Source: Monoplex corrugatus
Taxonomy: Eukaryota > Mollusca > Gastropoda > Littorinimorpha > Ranellidae
Direction: 5' to 3'
DNA: 12,500 nucleotides
Assembly (NCBI GenBank): GCA_030674185.1
Contig: CM060307.1
Coordinates: 27,588,696 to 27,601,195, forward strand
Both the position numbers and the translations under genes were made by a program. This document shows positions 1 through 8,182 of this stretch, piece by piece (position 1 is the first letter of the stretch; every line of letters begins with the position of its first letter). The notes under the pieces were generated by a model that did not search any database, had not been told where the DNA came from, and worked only from the letters and a program-made list of their open reading frames with translations.

Positions 1-255
1 CCACTACTACTACCTCCGCCACTGTCAACATCACAACCACTACTACTGCATATCAAGTGAACTTTCTTCTGTTGATGGTGCTACTGTTACAACCACAAAC
101 CTCCTACCACTACTACTGCTCCTGCTGCTACCCTGTTATTGTCACCACCACTACTACCTCTGAAGTGAACTTTTGCCATGGATGATGCTATTGTTACAAT
201 CATAAACTCGTACCATTACTACTGCCCCTGCTGCTGTCATCATCACTACCACTAC
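1..255. repeat. Degenerate ancestral satellite units, about 105-110 bp
   Basis: Two diverged units of a CT/CA-rich repeat. Landmarks are AAGTGAACTTT boxes at 55 and 163, with the related AAGTGGACTTTT at 267, giving spacings of 108 and 104. Each unit runs box, then a GATGGTGCTACTGTTACAACC block, then runs of CTACTACTGCTCCTGCTGCT and CACCACTACTAC. The same order recurs at 511-1510 and 3546-3660, so this looks like the parental unit of the later arrays. No gene is supported here. Confidence 0.75.
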
Positions 256-510
256 TACTATCTGTAAAGTGGACTTTTCTACCACTACTACTATCTGTAA
301 AGTGGACTTTTCTACCTCTACCACTATCTGTAAAGTGGACTTTTGTACCACTACTACTATCTGTAAAGTGGACTTTTCTACCACTACTACTATATGTAAA
401 GTGGACTTTTCTACCACTACTACTATCTGTAAAGTGGACTTTTCTACCTCTACTACTATCTGTAAAGTGGACTTTTCTACCACTACTACTATCTGTAAAG
501 TGGACTTTTT
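256..510. repeat. 33-bp minisatellite array
   Basis: Eight AAGTGGACTTTT boxes occur at exactly 33-bp spacing (267, 300, 333, 366, 399, 432, 465, 498), each followed by CTACC(A/T)CTACTACTATCTGTA. Copies differ by one or two substitutions and no indels are seen, which points to recent expansion. Because 33 is a multiple of three and the unit has no stop in some frames, both strands read open for about 100 codons. I take that as a by-product of the repeat and not a gene. Confidence 0.9.
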
Positions 511-1150
511 GCTGCTGATTGTGCTACTATTTCAACCACAACTATTCTACCACTACTTCTCCTGCTACTAACCCCTGCTGCTGTCACCATCACTATCACT
601 ACCATTCCCTTTTAATCTAACTTTTTGCTGCTGCTGATGTTTCTACTGTTACAACCACAAACGTCCTATCACTACTACCGTTCCTGCTGCTGTGACCACC
701 ACTATCATTACTTTTCCTCTAAAGTGTATTTTCTCCTGTTGATGGTGCTACTGTTACAACCACAAACCTCCTATCACTACTACCGTTCCTGCTGCTGTGA
801 CCACCACTATCATTACTATACCTCTAAAGTGTATTTTCTCCTGTTGATGGTGCTACTGTTACAACCACAAACCTCCTATCATTACTACCGTTCCTGCTGC
901 TGTGACCACCACTATCATTACTATACCTCTAAAGTGTATTTTCTCCGTTGATGGTGCTACTGTTACAACCACAAACCTCCTATCACTACTACCGTTCCTG
1001 CTGCTGTGACCACCACTGTCACTACTATACCTCTAAAGTGTATTTTCTCCTGTTGATGGTGCTACTGTTACAACCACAAACCTCCTATCACTACTACCGT
1101 TCCTGCTGCTGTGACCACCACTATCATTACTATACCTTAAAGTGTATTTT
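511..1150. repeat. 105-bp tandem array, with a diverged leading unit
   Basis: After one diverged unit (511-720), AAAGTGTATTTT boxes lie at 721, 826, 931, 1035 and 1139, spaced 105, 105, 104 and 104. Each unit holds the block CTCCTGTTGATGGTGCTACT, a CAACCACAAACCTCC block, and a CTACTACCGTTCCTGCTGCT run ending in CACTATCATTACTATACC. The 104-bp spacings come from single-base deletions near 945 (CTCCGTTG) and 1136 (ACCTTAAAG). These break any continuous reading frame, so the open frames seen here are not protein genes. Confidence 0.88.
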
Positions 1151-1520
1151 CTCCCGTTGATGGTGCTACTGTTACAGCCACAAACGTCCTATCACTGTTA
1201 CTGCTCCTACTGCTATAGCTATCATCACAATAACACTGCTACTACTCTTAAATTGAAATTTATGCTGCTGATCGTGCTACTGTTACAACCACAAACATCC
1301 TACCACTACTACTGTTCCTGCTGATGTCACCATCACTATCACTGCTACAATCTTTTAAGTGAAATTTCTGCCGCTGACTGTGCTACTGTTTCAACCACAA
1401 CTATTCTACCACTACTACTGTCCCTGCTGCTGTCACCATCACTATCACTGCTACAATCTTTTAAGTGAAATTAATTTCTGCTGCTCATTGTGCTACTGTT
1501 TCAACCACACTATTCTACAC
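1151..1520. repeat. Degenerate units linking the 105-bp and 48-bp arrays
   Basis: Three older-looking copies of the ancestral unit. They show a TTAAA(G/T)TGAAATTT-type box near 1250, 1355 and 1462, the CTGATCGTGCTACTG / CTGACTGTGCTACTG block, and CTACCACTACTACTGTTCCTGCTG runs. The last copy leads directly into the 48-bp array, and its CTACTACTGCTCCTGCT tail appears to be the seed of that array. Confidence 0.7.
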
Positions 1521-3545
1521 TACTAATGCACCTGCTACTACCCCTGCTACTGTCGCCATCACTACCACTACTACTGCTCCTGCTACTACCTCTGCTGCTG
1601 TCACCATCACTATCACTACTACTGCTCCTGCTACTACCTCTGCTACTGTCGCCATCACTACCACTACTACTGCTCCTGCTACTACCTCTGCTACTGTCGC
1701 CATCACTATCACTACTACTGCTCCTGCTACTACCTCTGCTGCTGTCACCATCACTATCACTACTACTGCTCCTGCTACTACCTCTGCTACTGTCGCCATC
1801 ACTATCACTACTACTGCTCCTGCTACTACTCTGCTACTGTCGCCATCACTACACTACTACTGCTCCTGCTACTACCTCTGCTACTGTCGCCATCACTATC
1901 ACTACTACTGCTCCTGCTACTACCTCTGCTACTGTCGCCATCACTACCACTACTACTGCTCCTGCTACTACCTCTGCTACTGTCACCATCACTACCACTA
2001 CTACTGCTCCTGCTACTACCTCTGCTACTGTCGCCATCACTATCACTACTACTGCTCCTGCTACTACCTCTGCTGCTGTCACCATCACTATCACTAACTA
2101 CTGCTCCTGCTACTACCTCTGCTGCTGTCACCATCACTACCACTACTACTGCTCCTGCTACTACCTCTGCTACTGTCACCATCACTACCACTACTACTGC
2201 TCCTGCTACTACCTCTGCTGCTGTCACCATCACTATCACTACTACTACTCCTGCTACTACCTCTGCTGCTGTCGCCATCACTATCACTACTACTGCTCCT
2301 GCTACTACCTCTGCTGCTGTCACCATCACTATCACTACTACTGCTCCTGCTACTACCTCTGCTGCTGTCACCATCACTATCACTACTACTGCTCCTGCTA
2401 CTACCTCTGCTGCTGTCACCATCACTATCACTACTACTGCTCCTGCTACTACCTCTGCTGCTGTCACCATCACTACACTACTACTGCTCCTGCTACTACC
2501 TCTGCTGCTGTCGCCATCACTATCACTACTACTGCTCCTGCTATTACCCCTGCTATTGTCGCCATCACTACCACTACTACTGCTCCTGTACTATACCTCT
2601 GCTGCTGTCGCCATCACTATCACTACTACTGCTCCTGCTACTCGCCTCACTATCACTACTACTGTCTCCTGCTACTATCCCTGCTACTGTGCATTCATCA
2701 CTATCACTACTACTGCTCCTGCTACTACCTCTGCTGCTGTCGCCATCACTATCACTACTACTGCTCCTGCTACTACCCCTGCTACTGTCGCCATCACTAC
2801 CACTACTACTGCTCCTGCTACTACCCCTGCTGCTGTCACCATCACTATCACTACTACTGCTCCTGCTACTACCCCTGCTACTGTCGCCATCACTACCACT
2901 ACTACTGCTCCTGCTACTACCCCTGCTACTGTCACCATCACTATCACTACTACTGCTCCTGCTACTACCTCTGCTGCTGTCACCATCACTATCACTACTA
3001 CTGCTCCTGCTACTACCTCTGCTGCTGTCGCCATCACTACCACTACTACTGCTCCTGCTACTACCTCTGCTACTGTCACCATCACTATCACTACTACTGC
3101 TCCTGCTACTGTCGCCATCACTACCACTACTACTGCTCCTGCTACTACCTCTGCTACTGTCGCCATCACTATCACTACTACTGCTCCTGCTACTGTCGCC
3201 ATCACTACCACTACTACTGCTCCTGCTACTACCTCTGCTACTGTCGCCATCACTATCACTACTACTGCTCCTGCTACTGTCGCCATCACTACCACTACTA
3301 CTGCTCCTGCTACTACCCCTGCTACTGTCACCATCACTATCACTACTACTGCTCCTGCTACTACCTCTGCTGCTGTCGCCATCACTATCACTACTACTGC
3401 TCCTGCTACTGTACTACCCCTGCTACTGTCGCCATCACTACCACTACTACTGCTCCTGCTACTACCTCTGCTGCTGTCGCCATCACTACCACTACTAATG
3501 CTCCTGCTACTACCCCTGCTGCTGTCACCATCACTATCACTACTA
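1521..3545. repeat. 48-bp minisatellite, about 40 copies
   Basis: The unit is TCCTGCTACTACCTCTGCT, then (A/G)CTGTC(G/A)CCATCACTA, then (T/C)CACTACTACTGC. Most copies are 48 bp; some are 36 bp, having lost the CTACCTCTGCTA part. The plus strand is very poor in G apart from the CTG steps. One frame reads as a 16-residue Ala/Pro/Thr/Ser repeat that resembles a mucin PTS domain. That frame is broken by single-base changes: deletions near 1829, 1851 and 2474, an insertion near 2095, and rearrangements near 2588, 2640 and 3412. Other frames and the complementary strand are also long and open (up to about 720 codons), as expected for a stop-free unit of 3n length. I do not call a gene. Confidence 0.92.
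3053..3304. repeat. 84-bp higher-order repeat (48+36), three copies
   Basis: Within the 48-bp array, a full 48-bp unit and a shortened 36-bp unit alternate. The short-unit junction TCCTGCTACTGTCGCC falls at 3101, 3185 and 3269, exactly 84 bp apart. The three 84-bp copies are nearly identical, so the 48+36 pair was amplified as a unit after the deletion that made the 36-bp form. Confidence 0.85.
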
Positions 3546-3660
3546 ACTCCCTCTTAAGTGAACTTTTTGCTGCTGATGGTGCTGTTGTTTCAACCACAAC
3601 CTGTCTACCTCCGCTACTGTCACTATCACTACCACTGCTACTGCTTCTCAACTGAACTTT
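3546..3660. repeat. Terminal copy of the ancestral satellite unit
   Basis: CTCTTAAGTGAACTTTTTGC, then GCTGATGGTGCTGTTGTTTC, then CAACCACAACCTGTCTACC, ending at a second box CAACTGAACTTTCTG. This restores the block order seen at 1-255, so the 33-, 105- and 48-bp arrays are bracketed by the same parental unit. Confidence 0.75.
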
Positions 3661-3930
3661 CTGTACTGCCCTTCATTTACTGCACTGCCTTGGAGCCATT
3701 CTAGTCTGCAAGAACAAGGAATACTTAGGTAACTAACTAGAGTGGCCAGTAGACTCGGAAGGGGGATGACATAAGATCTAAAGATAAAAAAAAAAGACAA
3801 AAGATAGGGGGCGGAAATAAAGGATGGTTATAGCTTCCTAGACACGGCATTGGAATTCTGGAGTTTGCTCCAGAGATATTCATCGTTTTCGGGCAATTCC
3901 ATAAGCATTCCACCGATATCTATTGTTAAT
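3661..3930. other. Unassigned spacer
   Basis: The satellite stops here and ordinary mixed sequence follows, including a short A-rich stretch near 3780-3800. No convincing open frame, RNA or known repeat was recognised. Confidence 0.5.
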
Positions 3931-4075
3931 ATCATCATCATCATCGTCGTCATCATCATCACCACCAAAACCACCACCACCATTGTTATTATTGTTATTA
4001 ACATTATCACCATCATCATCACCATCATCATCATCGTTGGTATTACTATTATGATCATCATTATTATCATTATAT
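3931..4075. repeat. (ATC/ACC/ATT)n trinucleotide microsatellite
   Basis: An imperfect run of ATC, GTC, ACC and ATT triplets such as ATCATCATCATCATCGTCGT. Open frames across it on both strands consist almost entirely of I/V/T or M/L residues and are low-complexity artefacts. Confidence 0.9.
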
Positions 4076-4193
4076 CAGTAGCAGCAGCACAGCAGCAGCA
4101 GCACAGCAGCAACTGCAGCAGCAGCAGTAGTAGTAATAGTAGTAGTAGTAGTGGTAGTGGGAATAGTAGTCGAGTAGTAGTAGAAGTAGTAGA
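4076..4193. repeat. Compound (CAG)n-(TAG/AGT)n microsatellite
   Basis: CAG repeats interrupted by CA and AACTG (about 4079-4127) pass directly into TAG/AGT repeats with occasional GGT and GAA (about 4126-4193). The C-to-T switch at the junction suggests that one triplet tract evolved from the other. There is no coding context for the CAG run. Confidence 0.88.
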
Positions 4194-4226
4194 AATAATC
4201 GTGGTAATAGTAAAAATGTTTTTTGT

Positions 4227-4470
4227 ATGTCGATGTTCTCCAAATTTATGAGGAGTCAGTGCCCATGTCACATTATCGGACATTTTAATCGAGCAGGAAA
4301 AGTTGTTAAGCGAGCTGACCGCATTCCACTATGTTGTTGCACAGCCTCCATCTTTGGTGGGCATCCATGCTGTGGGTGTTTTCATGATTTTATAAGCCAG
4401 CCACTGACATGACTAGTAGGATCTTTAACGTGTATATTCGATATGCTGCATTCGTCTATATACAAAATCT
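4227..4470. mobile_element. Possible fragment of a mollusc-type dispersed repeat
   Basis: The stretch around 4370-4460 (TTTTATAAGCCAGCCACTGACATG, then GACTAGTAGGATCTTTAACG, then GTGTATATTCGATATGCTGC) resembles from memory a short interspersed repeat common in gastropod genomes, in which 'ggatctttaacgtg' is a conserved core. It carries no coding sequence and its limits are unclear. A weaker echo (GAGGGATCTTTAATATTCGT) lies at about 8927-8946. The family assignment is recollection, not a search result. Confidence 0.3.
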
Positions 4471-4760
4471 GCCAGTAATTCACTGAAAAAAGTCCTTATG
4501 CTTGCCTGCCTCTTACCCCACCCCCAAAGAAAAAAGAAACGCTGGTAAGATCTTGAAATGGGTCGGAAGGGAGGGAGACGATAAGCGGACGGGATCTATG
4601 AAAGACTAAGCTGACACTGTCAGAATAATTGGAGCACTAAGATGGGCAGCGAACAAGTCAGTTCGTAGGCTGTCAACGAAGACTGAATTGGATGACATCA
4701 GATCTTGAGTCCACAAATATATTAAAGGACTTGCTGACCTAAATAACAACTGACAAACCC
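4471..4760. other. Unassigned; possibly decayed upstream part of the LINE
   Basis: No open frame or motif was recognised. It lies immediately 5' of the reverse transcriptase remnant and could be its strongly diverged upstream part, but I see no residues that show this. Confidence 0.35.
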
Positions 4761-5107
4761 GTATACTCACCTTTGCTGATTACAGACACGTCCACAATAC
4801 AGATAAAAATGCACTAGAAAGAAACAAAGCAGTCCAAGAACACTTAAACAACGTAAATGAGATATGTAAAAAAAATTGGACCAGCAACTAACCTCACCAA
4901 ATCACAGGTACTGTTCTGCACCCTTGATAACAAAGCCGCGAATAAAAACAATCCACCATTCACGTTACGCTATCTTTGCATCAGTTTTGACAGAATGCTA
5001 ACCTTCAGAAAACATGTGGAAACCACTACACTCAAATGTAAAAAGGAGCTTCAGTCCTGGAAACAATGGCAGCTACAGGCATTAAACAACGTCATCTTTT
5101 CAGCCAT
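4761..5107 (+). pseudogene. Jockey-like LINE reverse transcriptase, upstream half (broken)
   Basis: Remnant of the C-terminal half of a non-LTR retrotransposon reverse transcriptase. FADY at 4772-4783 sits where the catalytic (F/Y)ADD box is expected, and the second aspartate is replaced by tyrosine. The same frame continues through LNNVNEICKK to an A-run at 4868-4875, where it shifts to the frame reading NLTKSQVLFCTLDNKAANK, then LRYL, then FDRMLTFRKH. This order is typical of LINE reverse transcriptases: a K(S/T)Q palm element, then YLG, then a D..L.(F/W)..H element. The usual YLG reads YLC. A further shift near 5050 gives MAATGIKQRHLF at 5066. The coding sequence continues at 5398 after an insertion. 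It is non-functional because of at least two frameshifts and the altered active site. The jockey-like label is by resemblance. Confidence 0.8.
5098..5107. repeat. Target-site duplication, left copy
   Basis: TTTCAGCCAT here is repeated exactly at 5398-5407, flanking the inserted minus-strand LINE fragment. Immediately upstream the copies read ATCT and ACTC, so the homology may extend a few imperfect bases. The duplication lies in the codons for the HLFQP part of the interrupted reverse transcriptase. Confidence 0.8.
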
Positions 5108-5397
5108 CATCATCATCATCAGGTGCCTTGCCGCATGGCGTTGGTGATCATGGACTTCCATGTGTCTCTATCTCTTGTTGCCTCAAGCATCTCTTCCACC
5201 TTCTTTGTCTTCAGCCACTCTGCAAGTCCGTCTAGTATCATCTCCTGGGTCTACCCGGTGCTCTCTTTCCCTCCAGCTTTCCCGTTGTGACCAGTGCCCC
5301 AATTCCCCTTTCCTCATAAAATGGCCTATACATGTTGCCTGTCTTTTCCTAATCTTCCTTATGAATGATCTATTTGTGTCTGCCTCCATCAAGACTC
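5108..5397 (-). mobile_element. 5'-truncated 3' end of an EEP-type LINE, inserted in the jockey-like LINE
   Basis: Read on the minus strand this is the last ~75 codons of an endonuclease-reverse transcriptase ORF followed by an (ATG)n tail. Visible are RSFIRKIRKRQAT and GHFMRKGEL, then, after a frameshift around 5290, LVTTGKLEGK. A further shift in the GRPR region leads to ILDGLAEWLKTKKVEEMLEA, then TRDRDTW and AMRQGT followed by a stop. The tail is CAT repeats on the plus strand at 5105-5121. Exact 10-bp duplications (5098-5107 and 5398-5407) flank it, so it is a 5'-truncated target-primed insertion. The same C-terminal module is on the plus strand at 10233-10438, and the 5' half of what I take to be the same family is at 6871-8182 (minus). 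The clade is uncertain; the simple-repeat tail fits RTE-like elements. Confidence 0.83.
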
Positions 5398-5407
5398 TTT
5401 CAGCCAT
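5398..5407. repeat. Target-site duplication, right copy
   Basis: Exact repeat of TTTCAGCCAT from 5098-5107. Collapsing the two copies restores continuity of the interrupted reverse transcriptase between HLF and QPYQT, with one T lost in the left copy. Confidence 0.8.
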
Positions 5408-5924
5408 ACCAAACTATAATACTGAAAGTAATCGACTATTGGACTTGGCCTCACAACCCAGACAAATCTTTTGAAACAAGACAGAATACAAAACGAAGCA
5501 ATGAGAGTGATCCTCGGAACCACAAAAGACACACCCACGGAGACTATGCGATACCAGCACGACCTTCCTTCAATACTGTCAAGACATAAAACGGAACAAG
5601 TGAAGGCATATTTCAGGGCAATGGAAAACCCGGAAAATCCAGAAAACCCACTCCACGAGATGATCGGAACAGTAAACGGCAATACTGTAGACTCCAACAT
5701 GGAAAATCATGGATGATACAGGCAGAAGAATCTGTTCAGTATGTACATCAACTGACAGAACTAAAAGAGACAAAGGAATGAGAAAAACACCCAAACCGTT
5801 TCAAAAAATCTATACAAAACAATCGTACAAAAACAACAACAAAAAACCAAGGGAGACACTCCCCCCAATGGCGAAAAGGGAAAGCTGATGCAGAAATTCA
5901 AGCACTCATGGAACAACTAAACCC

Positions 5925-5925
<1 letters not shown>
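5398..5925 (+). pseudogene. Jockey-like LINE reverse transcriptase, C-terminal half (broken)
   Basis: Continuation of the interrupted reverse transcriptase. LFQPYQTIIL and VIDY resume the protein at the duplication. A shift near 5440 gives GLGLTT, then NLL and DRIQNEAMRVILGTTKDTPT. The conserved R.QNEA.R.ILG.TK.TPT block is the C-terminal hallmark. An open frame at 5471-5716 continues through QVKAYFRAMENPENP, where ENP is locally tripled, and NPLHEMI. A shift near 5708 gives SWMIQAEES and QLTELKETKE, then a TGA at 5779-5781 where TGG (Trp) is likely ancestral, then HPNRF and QWRKGKADAEIQALM. Related elements continue into an RNase H domain, but here the sequence runs into a (CA)n tract at 5926. 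It is dead. Confidence 0.82.

Positions 5926-5997
<72 letters not shown>
5926..5997. repeat. (CA)n microsatellite, about 36 repeats
   Basis: An uninterrupted CA dinucleotide tract. It abuts the end of the LINE remnant on the left and the tRNA-like SINE head on the right. On the minus strand it would be a (TG)n 3' tail for that SINE. Confidence 0.97.
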
Positions 5998-6000
<3 letters not shown>

Positions 6001-6034
6001 CCACACATATATGTGCACACGTATTCATACTCTG

Positions 6035-6106
6035 TGGTTTACCTAAGAATCGTACCCACAACCCTTGCGTAATCAGCAAGGCATTAACCAACTGAGCTAA
6101 AAGGCC
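6035..6106 (-). mobile_element. tRNA-derived SINE head (tRNA pseudogene), minus strand
   Basis: The reverse complement reads GGCCTTTTAGCTCAGTTGGT at its 5' end. It has a perfect RNA polymerase III A box (TAGCTCAGTTGG), a perfect 5-bp anticodon-type stem CTTGC/GCAAG around the 7-nt loop TGATTAC, and a near-canonical B box (GGTACGATTC in place of GGTTCGANTC). It ends in ACCA, for a total of 72 nt. The D stem and acceptor stem carry mismatches (GGCCTTT against GTAAACC), and the base before the anticodon is G where U33 is invariant, so a working tRNA is unlikely. About 37 nt of unrelated sequence and a (TG)36 tract follow on the same strand, the layout of a short SINE with a simple-repeat tail. 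A lone tRNA pseudogene is the alternative. Confidence 0.7.
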
Positions 6107-6242
6107 ACACGCAGAAAATGAAGCTACTTAAAAAAATTACTTGGTAACGGCAGACAGACGGCAGTCACTTTGATTCAAGAAACCTGATGCTACTACTATC
6201 ATGGCCCCCTCACGACCTCCCACGGTTACGGGAAGAGGGGAC

Positions 6243-6870
6243 GATGAACTAATATTGACAAAGCAGTATTGATGATCTAATACTGATGATCTGATACCGA
6301 TGATCTAAGATTGATGATCTAATACTGGTGACTTAATACCGATGATCTAATACCAATGATCTGTTATTGATGATCGAATATCGACTAACAAATATTAATG
6401 AGCTAATACCGATGACCCAATACTGATAATCAAATATTGATGATCTAATACTGATGATCTAACACTTTTTATCTAATACCAATGATCTAATACTGATGAA
6501 TCTAATATCGTTAACGATCTAATACTGATAATCTGATCCTGATGACATACCACTGATGATCTTATACTGATGCTCTAACACTGATGATCCAACGCTATGA
6601 TCTAATATTGATGATCTAATATTGATACTCTAATACTGATGATATAGTACTGATAATCTAATACTGATGATTTAATATTGATGATGTGAGATTGATGATG
6701 GTAACCTAATACTGATGATCACTGATAATCTAAAACCGATGATTTAACACTAATGATCTAATACCAAAGATCTAATATTGATGACCTTATACTGACGATC
6801 TATTAATAATGATTTAATCTGATGATCTAATCTTGATGGTCTAACACTGAAGACCTAATATTGATGATCT
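6243..6870. repeat. 14-bp minisatellite, left block (about 40 copies)
   Basis: The unit is GATGATCTAATACT with frequent variants such as GATGATCTAATATT, GATAATCTAATACT and 13-16 bp length forms. Divergence between neighbours is high, so this is an old array. It resumes at 8183 after a LINE insertion. No coding frame is supported; stops are frequent in every frame because of TAA and TGA in the unit. Confidence 0.9.
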
Positions 6871-6888
6871 CATCATCATCATCATCAT

Positions 6889-7979
6889 GTCGAGCAGAAA
6901 CGATGCGGTGGTCTGATGCAACACTGACAAAAGAGTTGAATGCTCTGCAATTTTTTTTGACTATTTTTCCATTTCTTATTGATGATAATATAGTGGAGTT
7001 GTGTTTTGCTCCCATTTGGAGATTTGTGTGTCCACAGCTGACCTGGTCTTTTCTGGTATAGAGTGTTGAGGCATGAGATTGTTTTCATTGAGACAATCCT
7101 TTAGCATAGAGCCGTTTCTGTTAGTCTGAGAGTGATATGCATATTTGAAGCCTCAAGGTTTCCAAGTTGTGCATTGAAGTCGCCACCAATAATGAGGATG
7201 TTGTGCTTCGGGACTTGTCTGGTGACTGATGTTAAGTCCTGATAAAATCTTTCGACTTCCACGTCTTCATCACTTACATTAGTGGGACTGTAACAGGAGA
7301 TTATCGAGGTTCGAGGATTTCCGTTGAAAGAAGCTATCATTACTCTGGGAAATATCATTTCTATATTGCTAAGTGCACGGTAGGCCTGCTGGCTGAGAAG
7401 CATTCCAATTCCGCCAGTTGTAGCATTCGCGCTGTTTTTCCATGCTGAACATGTAATCAGCTTCCAACTTCCGAAATTGTGTTCTTTTGTTGCAATGTCT
7501 TCATGTAAAAATCTATGTTCTTGCAGGCAAATGATGTTTTGGTTTGTAGATTCTGCTGACGCAATTAGTTCAGGTATCTGTCCTTCCTTCTGAAGTGTAT
7601 GGGCATTGAGAGTAGCTATGAAGATGCCTTTCTTTCCTTTCATCAGTCCTGCATTAAAGCTTTTTGGTGTTTTGATTACTTTGGTCTCAGTAGCTGATTT
7701 TTCGACTGCAGCCTGAGACACCGTTGCAGGACGCGCTCCTTGGTTGACCGCGAGACGAGCGATGCGGGATGAACTTCTTTGATTTTGTGTAATTTCATTG
7801 CTTTCATCGGCTATATGAGCACTTGCGGTCGCCACTCCATACAAGTGTGAGCAGTAGTTCGCTAACTGAACTAGGTGACCCTGGGCGTCCCTGTCCAGCG
7901 TCTCGTGTACTTCACCGTTGACTAGACAAAGTTCCTTCACTGATGTGCACATCCGCCATGCTGCTCTCCATAGTTTCAC
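6889..7979 (-). pseudogene. LINE ORF with endonuclease/exonuclease/phosphatase (EEP) domain, broken
   Basis: Open frame 7979-7101 (292 codons, opening with GTG) plus shifted continuations to 6889. After about 110 poorly conserved residues, the apurinic-endonuclease-type fold that nicks target DNA is visible. Its motifs are IATLN (Asn125), LQEHRF (Glu154), GGIGMLLS (189-196), CYSPTN (Tyr230), GGDFNAQLG (Asp267, Asn269) and, in another frame, SDHRIVSA (codons at 6909-6917 encode SDH). All the signature residues of an APE-like nuclease are present in order. A patch around 7080-7145 reads correctly only in another frame (YHSQTNRNG and LKDC), then the original frame resumes at CLNTLYQKRPGQLWTHKSPN. 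A third shift lies at the T8 run 6951-6958. An ATG in an overlapping frame near 7970 gives only about 19 codons. Host databases often label such ORFs 'craniofacial development protein 2-like'. Confidence 0.85.
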
Positions 7980-8182
7980 TGTAACCCTAGCAAGGGTGGC
8001 TGATGGGTGCTCGGCCTTGCCAAAGGGCCTCCCATGATTTGGTCTGGGGCTGATTATTGAATATTCGCAGCTACCCCATTACAGGGCATTCCCCTATCTG
8101 CCACCCGGGGACCCGCTGGGTTGGAGTGTTTGACTTCTCCTGGTGCTTGACAGCCTATCCTAGGACTGACAATGTTCCCCAG
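7980..8182 (-). other. 5' leader of the EEP-type LINE
   Basis: GC-richer sequence between the first nuclease-frame codons and the minisatellite border. It reads CTGGGGAACATTGTCAG at its minus-strand 5' end and ends with CTTGCTAGGGTTACAGTG. It contains no long frame. By position it is the element's 5' untranslated region and probably holds its internal promoter, but I see no recognisable promoter motif. Confidence 0.6.

Larger units (their letters stand above)
6871..8182 (-). mobile_element. Internally deleted EEP-type LINE inserted in the 14-bp minisatellite
   Basis: On the minus strand the order is: a 5' leader of about 200 bp (8182-7980), an ORF with an endonuclease domain (7979-6889), and a tail of six ATG/CAT triplets (6871-6888). 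No reverse transcriptase is present: the sequence passes from the last endonuclease motif (SDHRIVSA) almost directly into ACATGATGATG. Tail-proximal sequences of the family at 10430-10445 (GCACATGATG) and 5105-5125 look similar, so an internal deletion is likely, although 3' truncation with tail addition is possible. The 11-mer ATTGATGATCT occurs at 6860-6870 and 8183-8193, exactly at the two borders. It fits a target-site duplication but is also close to the host repeat unit. Confidence 0.82.

Noticed and set aside
1490..3655. A 721-codon open frame and several other long open frames on both strands in the satellite block
   Set aside because: The repeat units are multiples of three without stops, so many frames are open at once. 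The frame content changes at single-base indels, and there is no flanking domain or signal.
1..3660. CRISPR-like array of regularly spaced repeats
   Set aside because: The units are contiguous tandem repeats with no unique spacers, and the host is eukaryotic.
4079..4127. CAG run as a polyglutamine coding tract
   Set aside because: It is embedded in other triplet microsatellites, with no plausible coding sequence on either side.
5183..5407. Independent 74-codon minus-strand gene starting at 5407
   Set aside because: Its start codon lies in the target-site duplication and its body is the frameshifted C-terminus of a LINE.
6035..6106. Functional tRNA gene
   Set aside because: Acceptor and D stems are mismatched and U33 is missing, and the flanking layout fits a SINE or pseudogene better.
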